A stretch of DNA of 5,046 nt from contig JAIOIM010000514.1 of the NCBI GenBank assembly GCA_019912505.1, forward strand, positions 1-5,046, read 5' to 3'. The position numbers were made by a program, and so were the translations under genes. Every line of letters begins with the position of its first letter. Position 1 is the stretch's first letter. Under the pieces are notes generated by a model. That model saw nothing but the letters and a program-made list of their open reading frames with translations, ran no database searches and was not told the origin of the DNA. The DNA comes from Ignavibacteriaceae bacterium. Its GTDB lineage: Bacteria; Bacteroidota; Ignavibacteria; Ignavibacteriales; Ignavibacteriaceae. Positions 1-5,046 of this stretch are shown here, in pieces.

Positions 1-6
1 ACTTTT

Positions 7-3000
7 ATGCGTTCCGTCGTTATCGGTCTTTTTATATTAATAATTGCTCTGCCGCTTTTCGCTCAAGATGAAAGCCGGCTCTTACGGTTTCCTGCAATAC
101 ACGGAAACCAAATTGTGTTCTCTTATGCCGGCGATTTATACACAGTAGACGCAACCGGCGGAACTGCCCGCAAACTAACAAACGATGTTGGTTTCGAGAT
201 GTTTGCACGGTTTTCACCTGACGGAAAAAACATAGCGTTCACAGGTCAGTACGACGGCAACACAGAAGTTTTTTTAATACCTGCAGGGGGCGGAGTGCCG
301 AAGAGATTAACTTATACTGCTACTCTTAATCGAGATGATGTTTCAGATAGAATGGGACCAAATAACATCGTAATGGGCTGGAGCGGCGATGAAATATTGT
401 TTCGCTCACGCTGGACAGAACCAAACGATTTTAAAGGACAATTATATAGAGTAAATAAAAACGGCGGACCAGCAGTTCAACTTCCGCTGCCCCGCGGCGG
501 ATTTGCCTCATTTTCTCCCGATGGAAAACAACTTGCATATAACCGTGTGTTTAGAGAATTCAGAACGTGGAAACATTACAGGGGCGGGCAGGCTGATGAT
601 GTTTGGATTTACGATTTTAACAGTAAACAAACATCAAACATAACCGATAACCCGGCGCAGGATATTATACCGATGTGGCATGGTAATAAAATATATTTTA
701 TTTCCGACCGTGACTACAGAATGAATTTATTTAGTTATGATTTAACTACAAAGGAAACAAAAAAATTAACAAACTTTACCGAGTACGATATTAAATTTCC
801 ATCACTCGGCGATAACGCTATGGTTTTTGAAAACGGCGGTTACATTTATAAGTTTGATCTTTCTGCCGAAAAAGCCGAGAAAGTTTCAGTCTATATAAAT
901 GAAGATTTTGACGGCGCAAGAGGCGGACTAACAACGGTAAGTAAAAACATAACCAATTTTGAAATTGCACCCGATGGCAGCCGTGCGTTGTTTGGCGCAC
1001 GCGGCGAAATATTTACAGTGCCCGCAAAAAACGGTAATACCCGAAACCTAACCAATACATCCGGTGTTCACGAGAGAAGTTCAAAATGGTCGCCCGATGG
1101 AAAATGGATATCTTATATTTCTGACATAACAGGCGAAACCGAAATATTTATTATGCCGCAGGATGGCAAAGGTGAAGCCATTCAACTTACAAAAGAAAAG
1201 GGGAGTTATAAATATCAGGCATTGTGGTCGCCGGATAGTAAAAAACTTTTATGGTCATCACGAGATCAAAAACTTTTTGTTACCGATGTTGAATCGAAAA
1301 AAACAAAACAGATTGCAGAATCGAATGTGTTTGAACTAAATGACTACTCATGGTCGCCGGACAACAAATGGGTTGCATACTCCCGCCCTGAAAAGGATAC
1401 TGAAGTTAAAATTTATTTATACTCTCTCGAAAATGAAGAGACTATTGAAGCTACAGACGGATGGTATTCATCATACTCGCCTCTGTTCAGCGCGGATGGC
1501 AAATATCTCTTTTTTGTTTCCGACAGATCGTTTTCGCCTATTTACAGCCAAACTGAATGGAACCATGCGTACCGAGATATGTCAAAAATTTATTTCCTAA
1601 CACTTGCGAAGGATACAAAGTCGCCATTTGAACCAAAGAGCGATGAAGTAAAAGTTTTAAGTGATGACAAAAAAGAAGACAAAAAAGATGAAAAGAAGGA
1701 TGAGAAAAAGGAGGAGACCAAATCCGTAAAAATTGATAAAGACGGTTTGCAGACAAGAATAGCAGCGCTTCCCGGTTCTGCGGGTAACTATTTTAATCTC
1801 TCTTCAGTCGGTAATAAATTGTACTACATGTTCTCATCCTCCTCATCACGTAAACCAATGTTAATGATGTATGACTTAGAAGGGCAAAAAGAAAATGAAC
1901 TCGGCAGCATAAACGGTTATGAAATATCTGCCGACGGAAAAAAGATGCTCGCCGCGCAAAACGGAAGTTACGGTATTATCGATTTACCGTCATCAAAGCT
2001 TGAAATAAAAGACAAGTTAGATATTTCCGAAATGACTATGAAACTTGACCGTCATGCGGAGTGGCAGCAAATATTTACCGAGGCATGGCGGCAAATGCGC
2101 GATTTCTTTTTCGATCCGAACATGCATGGTGTTAATTGGGCAGCGATGAAAGAAAAATATCAACCGCTTGTAAAATATGTAAACCATCGCGCTGATTTAA
2201 CATATGTTATCGGTGAAATGGTTGGCGAACTAAATATCGGTCATGCATACGTTGGCGGCGGGGATTATCCTAAGCCTGAAAGAATAAATCTTGGGCTTCT
2301 CGGCGCAAAGCTTGAAAAAGATAACAGCATTGGCTTTTACAAAATTGCCAAAATCCTTAAAGGTGAAAACTGGGACAAATCAGAACGCTCACCCTTAACC
2401 GAGATTGGCGTAAATGCAAACGAGGGCGATTTTATAATTGCCGTAAACGGCGAAGCTGTAAATAAAATGAATGATATTTATGAAGCACTTATAAACACAG
2501 CCGGCAAACAAGTAACATTAACAGTTAACTCAAAACCATCGCCGGATGGCGCACACGAAACAGTTGTAATTCCTATTGATAATGAACAACCTCTTTATTA
2601 CAATACGTGGGTTCAGGAAAACATCGACAAAGTTACAAAAGCAACAAACGGACAAGTTGGTTACATACATATTCCGGATATGAGTGTTAACGGCTTAAAT
2701 CAGTTTGTAAAATATTATTATCCGCAGCTTACAAAAAAAGCGTTGATAATTGATGACCGCGGCAATGGCGGCGGTAATGTTTCGCCTATGATTACCGAAC
2801 GTTTACAGCGCACTGCCGCAATGTTTGTTATCGCACGCAACACAATCGCTTCTTACGATCCCGGCGGAACTCACGTAGGTCCAAAAGTTCTACTTCTTGA
2901 TGAGTACTCAGCATCCGACGGCGATATTTTCCCGTACCGTTTTCGTCATCACAATCTCGGCAAACTTATCGGCAAACGCTCTTGGGGCGGTGTTGTGGGT

Positions 3001-3258
3001 ATACGCGGCTCGCTGCCATTTGTTGACGGCGGCACGTTAACCAAACCTGAATTCAGCCGCTATGATCTTGAAGGTAAAGAATGGATTATGGAAGGGTACG
3101 GTGTTGACCCTGATATTTATGTTGATAACGATCCGGCAAAAGAATATTCCGGTGAAGATCAGCAGCTTAATAAAGCGATTGAAGTTGTTCTTAAAGAGTT
3201 AAAAGAACAAACCGGTAAAACTCCGGATGTTCCGAAATACCCGGATAAAAGCAAATGA
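7..3258 (+). CDS. Exported tricorn-like S41 family serine protease (beta-propeller, PDZ, protease domains)
   Basis: A 1083-residue homologue of tricorn protease, close to the roughly 1070 residues of the archaeal enzyme, which degrades peptides of the size the proteasome releases. Residues 1-19 form a signal peptide with likely cleavage after LFA (A19), so this copy should act in the periplasm or outside the cell, unlike the cytosolic archaeal enzyme. Residues about 28-300 and 310-670 are two beta-propellers with PD40/WD40-like repeats (SPDGK at 70-74, 170-174 and 362-366; SPD at 408-410; SPDNK at 450-454). A Lys/Asp/Glu-rich linker (553-575) interrupts the second propeller. Residues 685-750 match the C1 helical region, 760-855 a PDZ domain and 855-1065 the S41 catalytic core. 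By motif alignment with tricorn, the catalytic set is H746 (GHAY), S970 (SASDGD) and E1029 (MEGYGVDPDI), with an oxyanion-type glycine stretch at RGNGGG (918-923). Tricorn's Ser745 is Gly here. The start lies 6 bases from the window edge; the signal peptide supports it, but an upstream start cannot be excluded. Natural substrates are unknown. Confidence 0.93.
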   Translation: MRSVVIGLFILIIALPLFAQDESRLLRFPAIHGNQIVFSYAGDLYTVDATGGTARKLTNDVGFEMFARFSPDGKNIAFTGQYDGNTEVFLIPAGGGVPKRLTYTATLNRDDVSDRMGPNNIVMGWSGDEILFRSRWTEPNDFKGQLYRVNKNGGPAVQLPLPRGGFASFSPDGKQLAYNRVFREFRTWKHYRGGQADDVWIYDFNSKQTSNITDNPAQDIIPMWHGNKIYFISDRDYRMNLFSYDLTTKETKKLTNFTEYDIKFPSLGDNAMVFENGGYIYKFDLSAEKAEKVSVYINEDFDGARGGLTTVSKNITNFEIAPDGSRALFGARGEIFTVPAKNGNTRNLTNTSGVHERSSKWSPDGKWISYISDITGETEIFIMPQDGKGEAIQLTKEKGSYKYQALWSPDSKKLLWSSRDQKLFVTDVESKKTKQIAESNVFELNDYSWSPDNKWVAYSRPEKDTEVKIYLYSLENEETIEATDGWYSSYSPLFSADGKYLFFVSDRSFSPIYSQTEWNHAYRDMSKIYFLTLAKDTKSPFEPKSDEVKVLSDDKKEDKKDEKKDEKKEETKSVKIDKDGLQTRIAALPGSAGNYFNLSSVGNKLYYMFSSSSSRKPMLMMYDLEGQKENELGSINGYEISADGKKMLAAQNGSYGIIDLPSSKLEIKDKLDISEMTMKLDRHAEWQQIFTEAWRQMRDFFFDPNMHGVNWAAMKEKYQPLVKYVNHRADLTYVIGEMVGELNIGHAYVGGGDYPKPERINLGLLGAKLEKDNSIGFYKIAKILKGENWDKSERSPLTEIGVNANEGDFIIAVNGEAVNKMNDIYEALINTAGKQVTLTVNSKPSPDGAHETVVIPIDNEQPLYYNTWVQENIDKVTKATNGQVGYIHIPDMSVNGLNQFVKYYYPQLTKKALIIDDRGNGGGNVSPMITERLQRTAAMFVIARNTIASYDPGGTHVGPKVLLLDEYSASDGDIFPYRFRHHNLGKLIGKRSWGGVVGIRGSLPFVDGGTLTKPEFSRYDLEGKEWIMEGYGVDPDIYVDNDPAKEYSGEDQQLNKAIEVVLKELKEQTGKTPDVPKYPDKSK

Positions 3259-3293
3259 GTAACAACAGGGTTAGTATAGATTAAATTTTCTTG

Positions 3294-3322
3294 AACCATG
3301 CTTGAAATTTTCGGGCATGGTT
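3294..3322 (+). terminator. Hairpin just downstream of the protease gene, possible terminator or 3' end
   Basis: AACCATGC (3294-3301) pairs with GCATGGTT (3315-3322). The stem continues inward through two T-G wobbles, one G-C and two A-T pairs to give about 13 bp closed by a 3-nt loop (3307-3309). It begins 36 bases after the protease stop codon. The stem is followed by TTAGATTGATG rather than a T-run, so it is not a classical intrinsic terminator. It may instead act as a 3'-end stabiliser or processing site for the protease mRNA. Confidence 0.4.
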
Positions 3323-3374
3323 AGATTGATGTATTGTTGAATTACTATCTGAGAGATTACTTTATTAAAAGCAG

Positions 3375-3388
3375 ACTCAAATTTGAGT
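3375..3388. repeat. Perfect 14-bp palindrome ACTCAAATTTGAGT
   Basis: The sequence ACTCAAATTTGAGT equals its own reverse complement. It lies 23 bases before the ATG of the candidate leader peptide at 3411. A palindrome of this size and place could be an operator for a dimeric regulator, but no cognate regulator is encoded here. It could also be chance in AT-rich intergenic DNA. Confidence 0.3.
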
Positions 3389-3410
3389 GAAATAATTTAG
3401 TCATTCAAGA

Positions 3411-3467
3411 ATGCCGCAATCAAATAACTTTTATTACTGGTCCGATGCACCCAACAGGACCGGATAA
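3411..3467 (+). CDS. Candidate 18-aa aromatic leader peptide (FYYW)
   Basis: ATG at 3411 opens an 18-codon reading frame, MPQSNNFYYWSDAPNRTG, ending at TAA (3465-3467). Residues 7-10 are Phe-Tyr-Tyr-Trp, so all three aromatic amino acids occur in one uninterrupted run, which is rare by chance and typical of leader peptides that sense charged aromatic tRNAs. The Tyr-Tyr-Trp codons (3432-3440) lie in the 5' arm of a stable hairpin, and a strong intrinsic terminator follows within a few bases of the stop. No good Shine-Dalgarno sequence is seen (TTCAAGA precedes ATG), which is not disqualifying because the other genes here also lack one. The frame is open upstream only to a TAA at 3393, with no other ATG. 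The oddity is that no same-strand gene follows directly: the next gene, on the other strand, ends at 3524. It could be a displaced leader, a source of a small RNA and peptide, or a coincidence. Confidence 0.45.
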   Translation: MPQSNNFYYWSDAPNRTG

Positions 3468-3504
3468 TATGCGGGCTTGCCGTTTTTTCGGCAGCCCGTT
3501 TTTT
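3432..3504 (+). promoter_or_regulatory. Candidate transcription attenuator (leader-codon hairpin plus terminator)
   Basis: Hairpin 1 pairs TATTA+CTGGTCC (3432-3443) with GGACCGG+A+TAATA (3457-3469), 12 bp with one bulged A (3464), one T-G wobble and a 13-nt loop. Its 5' arm is made of the Tyr, Tyr, Trp and Ser codons of the leader peptide. Hairpin 2 (3472-3498) is the terminator. The order matches the 1:2 and 3:4 stems of classical ribosome-mediated attenuators. Two weak alternative (antiterminator-like) pairings can be drawn: GCACCC (3447-3452) with GGG..TGC (3473-3480), and AGGAC/GG (3456-3463, one bulged C) with CCGTTTT (3480-3486). If a ribosome stalled at the aromatic codons, the 3' arm of hairpin 1 would be freed to compete with the terminator. 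The architecture is visible in the sequence; regulation is inferred. Confidence 0.4.
3472..3504 (+). terminator. Strong Rho-independent terminator, plus-strand orientation
   Basis: CGGGCT(T)GCCG at 3472-3482 pairs with CGGCAGCCCG at 3489-3498, 10 GC-rich base pairs with a single bulged T (3478) and a T6 loop, followed immediately by TTTTTT (3499-3504). On the opposite strand the hairpin is followed by CATATTATCC with no T-run, so it should act mainly on rightward transcripts. It could end the protease transcript (a 3' UTR of about 245 bases) or be the terminator half of the candidate attenuator. It lies 19 bases beyond the 3' end of the leftward transporter gene, so the two converging transcripts meet here. 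Confidence 0.85.
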
Positions 3505-3523
3505 ATTGCTTTGACAGAGGATT

Positions 3524-4165
3524 TTAATGGCAATCGCAGGAGATTGCAGCATCCTTTTGTTTTGATTTTTCCAATGCTTCTTTTCCTTCCTTAAAAGCAT
3601 AATATGCAATACCGAGAGAACCAAAAGCATCAATAAAACCTATCCCGGTTAGTTGATAAATTATACTTGAGAAGAATAAAATAAATGACAAATAAAAACA
3701 TGTGCGTGTGCAGTTAGCATCGGCAATTATAGCCGGCGAGTTTAACTTTGTTCCGGTATCCAATTTTGATTTCATTAACCAGTACATTGTTGCAATTGAG
3801 ATGAGGGAAATAATAACACCTGCGGTTGTCGTTTCAGGGTGCGACCCTGAAAAAACATTTAATATTGCACCTGCTGTAATACCCACAGTTAAAACATAAA
3901 AACTAACACCGGTTATTATAAGCGCGGTTTTTTCAAATTTATCCCGTTCCTTTATATTAATTTCATTTAACTTTTTCATTCTCAAAATCATATGTAAAAT
4001 GCCTGCGCCCGACACAACCTCAACAAAACTATCAACACCAAAACCAAACAATGCAAGCGACTGATCAGCCGCGCCGAAATATGTTGAAATAACACCTTCT
4101 GCAACATTATATATAATTGTTATCAGGCTAAGCAGTAAAGCTTTGTTTAATAGTTTTGAGTTCAT
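3524..4165 (-). CDS. Small cation-diffusion-facilitator-like cation transporter
   Basis: A 213-residue inner-membrane protein with six predicted transmembrane segments (about 8-30, 36-62, 80-105, 114-133, 145-170, 173-192). It resembles the membrane half of the cation diffusion facilitator (CDF) family, which exports divalent metals such as Zn2+ in exchange for protons. Helix 2 has VDSFVEV, with D45 and E49 matching the site-A D45 and D49 of the zinc transporter YiiP. In helix 5, ADANCTRTC (148-156) aligns with SDMLHYQSD of YiiP, so C152 and C156 take the places of the metal ligands His153 and Asp157. The following DAFGSLGIAYY resembles the conserved helix 6. Canonical family members have about 300 residues; the cytoplasmic dimerisation domain is missing here and replaced by a charged tail ending in SCDCH (209-213), a possible metal-binding motif. 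The start at 4165 has no clear ribosome binding site. It is transcribed away from aroK. Substrate metal is unknown; transport is inferred from the family. Confidence 0.8.
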   Translation of the reverse strand: MNSKLLNKALLLSLITIIYNVAEGVISTYFGAADQSLALFGFGVDSFVEVVSGAGILHMILRMKKLNEINIKERDKFEKTALIITGVSFYVLTVGITAGAILNVFSGSHPETTTAGVIISLISIATMYWLMKSKLDTGTKLNSPAIIADANCTRTCFYLSFILFFSSIIYQLTGIGFIDAFGSLGIAYYAFKEGKEALEKSKQKDAAISCDCH

Positions 4166-4336
4166 AAAAAATTTCTGAGTTTATATTTTGGAAACAAAGT
4201 AAATATACAAATATGAAGATAAAAGAATTTCTTGGTATCGCTTCTTTAATTAAATTGCTTTAAATAATTGAATTTCAACCGTCTTTTTTTATCATACGTT
4301 TATTCTTAACAAATATTCACTTAATTTTACACCCAT
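4166..4336. promoter_or_regulatory. Divergent promoter region between the transporter and aroK
   Basis: This 171-base AT-rich stretch must hold the leftward promoter of the transporter and probably the rightward promoter of aroK. For aroK, TACGTTTA (4295-4302) differs by one base from the Bacteroidota -7 consensus TAnnTTTG and lies 34 bases before the ATG; a TTG at 4268-4270 is farther upstream than the ideal spacing. On the minus strand, TATATTTA occurs about 35 bases before the transporter ATG, again one mismatch from consensus. No Shine-Dalgarno sequence precedes either start. TTTAATTAAA (4245-4254) is a perfect 10-bp palindrome. There is a T7 run at 4284-4290 without a convincing hairpin before it. 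Exact promoter calls are weak. Confidence 0.35.
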
Positions 4337-4912
4337 ATGGAAATACAATCTCTAATATATATAACAGGATTTATGGGGGCGGGAAAGAGCACAATCGGGT
4401 CTATTCTCGCTAACGCTCTTGGCTGGGAGTTTTTCGATCTTGACAGACTGATTGAATCAAAACGTCAGAAAACTATTAATAATATTTTTAAGGAGGAGGG
4501 GGAAAAAAAGTTTCGCGAAATTGAAACCGAAATGCTGATTGAAATTTCAAAAAAAAAGTTATCAATAGTATCGCTTGGCGGAGGAGCTATTGCAAGCGAA
4601 AAAAATTTAAAAATTCTTAAATCTACCGGCACAATTGTATATCTTGCGTCATCTCTCGAATCGGTCTACGCCAGGTTGAGGTTCAAAAGAGACAGACCGA
4701 TATTGAAATTAGACGAAACCGGAGAGATTATTTCGAAAGAAAATTTTGTGGAAAAGGTAAAGGAGCTTTTTGAAAGCCGTAAACCTTTTTATGAACAAGC
4801 CGATATAAAAATTGATACTGACTCGGCAAGCGTGGGGCAAACAGTTGATAGACTTGTAAGAACAATTGAACGACAAAACCAGAAGCAGAAAAATGAAAAA
4901 AGTAAAAATTGA
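4337..4912 (+). CDS. aroK: Shikimate kinase
   Basis: Encodes 191 residues of a cytosolic P-loop kinase that phosphorylates shikimate to shikimate 3-phosphate with ATP, the fifth step of the pathway to chorismate and the aromatic amino acids. All family signatures are present: Walker A GFMGAGKST (11-19), the DLD motif (34-36) with D36 for shikimate and Mg2+ contacts, FRxxE (59-63) with R60, the GGG substrate loop (81-83), the LID arginine R120 in RDRPIL, and R148 in the ESRKPFY segment. The nucleotide-pocket IDTD follows at 159-162. Length is slightly above the usual 165-180 residues because of a hydrophilic Gln/Lys/Asn-rich tail (about 179-191). The ATG at 4337 places the P-loop 10 residues from the N terminus, as expected. 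The last 20 bases overlap the start of aroB, indicating an operon with translational coupling. Confidence 0.95.
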   Translation: MEIQSLIYITGFMGAGKSTIGSILANALGWEFFDLDRLIESKRQKTINNIFKEEGEKKFREIETEMLIEISKKKLSIVSLGGGAIASEKNLKILKSTGTIVYLASSLESVYARLRFKRDRPILKLDETGEIISKENFVEKVKELFESRKPFYEQADIKIDTDSASVGQTVDRLVRTIERQNQKQKNEKSKN

Positions 4913-5046
4913 CCTTAAAAAAAGTTCTTATGATTTTATATCAGGCACAAAAGCTATAAACATACTGCCGCAATTTTTAAAAAAAACAAACTCAAACGGA
5001 AAAGTATTTTTTATTGTTGATTCGAATGTAGATAAATTATACGCAC
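4893..5046 (+). CDS. aroB: 3-dehydroquinate synthase, N-terminal fragment (runs off the window)
   Basis: Starting at ATG 4893, in a different frame from aroK and overlapping it by 20 bases, 51 codons are visible before the window ends. The product begins MKKVKIDLKKSSYDFISG and continues through KVFFIVDSNVDKLYA, matching the N terminus of AroB: a beta strand, the SYD-I-G motif, then the Rossmann-like strand with VDxNV..LY. AroB converts DAHP to 3-dehydroquinate using NAD+ and a divalent metal (step 2 of the shikimate pathway). The catalytic and metal-binding residues lie beyond the window. The overlap with aroK and lack of a separate promoter suggest co-transcription; only a purine-rich AGAAGCAGAAA precedes the start. 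Full-length AroB is about 350 residues, so roughly one seventh is seen. Confidence 0.88.
   Translation, partial: MKKVKIDLKKSSYDFISGTKAINILPQFLKKTNSNGKVFFIVDSNVDKLYA

Noticed and set aside
3432..3469. Possible tRNA fragment or attachment site, because the minus strand reads GGACCA near a stem
   Set aside because: There is no T-arm consensus, no anticodon arm and no cloverleaf. There is also no integrase or direct repeat nearby.
3445..3594. Plus-strand frame starting at ATG 3445 that reads through the terminator into the transporter region
   Set aside because: It translates the terminator stem and T-runs and then antisense transporter sequence. The frame starting at 3411, with its stop before the terminator, is a much better candidate.
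3397..3633. A 78-codon minus-strand open frame overlapping the 3' end of the transporter gene
   Set aside because: It is out of frame with the well-supported transporter, runs through the terminator hairpin, and its product has no recognisable domain.
3702..3899. A 65-codon plus-strand open frame inside the transporter gene
   Set aside because: It is antisense to the conserved transmembrane region and is explained as a shadow of that coding sequence.
4213..4263. A 16-codon ORF (MKIKEFLGIASLIKLL) upstream of aroK
   Set aside because: It has no aromatic run apart from one Phe, no ribosome binding site and no hairpin-terminator after it, so it does not support a second leader peptide.
4490..4496. 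A perfect Shine-Dalgarno-like AAGGAGG inside aroK
   Set aside because: No start codon lies at a suitable distance downstream, and the bases are explained by the Lys-Glu-Glu codons of AroK.

Overview
The window looks like a chromosomal segment from an AT-rich member of the Bacteroidota/Ignavibacteriota/Chlorobiota (FCB) group. The evidence is indirect: an AT-rich sequence, no clear Shine-Dalgarno sequence before any of the genes, imperfect TAnnTTTG-like promoter words upstream of the divergent genes, a signal peptide ending in LFA-Q, and a secreted tricorn-type protease of a kind common in that group. The exact lineage cannot be fixed from the sequence alone. No mobile element, CRISPR array, rRNA or tRNA was seen.

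Layout: (1) bases 7-3258 (+) encode a nearly full-window exported tricorn-like S41 serine protease with two beta-propellers, a PDZ domain and an intact catalytic set. (2) Bases 3259-3523 form a structured intergenic region. It holds a 13-bp hairpin just after the protease gene, a perfect 14-bp palindrome, and then an unusual unit: an 18-codon ORF with a Phe-Tyr-Tyr-Trp run, whose aromatic codons lie in the 5' arm of one hairpin that is followed directly by a strong intrinsic terminator. This is the layout of a transcription attenuator controlled by aromatic amino acids, but no same-strand gene begins right after it. (3) Bases 3524-4165 (-) encode a small cation-diffusion-facilitator-like transporter without the usual cytoplasmic domain, with a Cys-x3-Cys pair where the canonical metal site has His-x3-Asp. 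(4) Bases 4166-4336 are the divergent promoter region. (5) Bases 4337-4912 (+) encode shikimate kinase (aroK), overlapped by 20 bases by the start of 3-dehydroquinate synthase (aroB), which runs off the window.

How the genes relate: aroK and aroB form an aromatic-amino-acid precursor operon (steps 5 and 2 of the shikimate pathway). The candidate FYYW leader/attenuator points the same way as aroKB but is separated from it by the oppositely oriented transporter. It may therefore be an orphaned or displaced aromatic leader, a source of a small RNA and peptide, or a switch whose read-through runs antisense to the transporter and on toward aroKB. This is the most interesting item in the window and remains a hypothesis. 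The protease and the transporter have no evident functional link to the aro genes.
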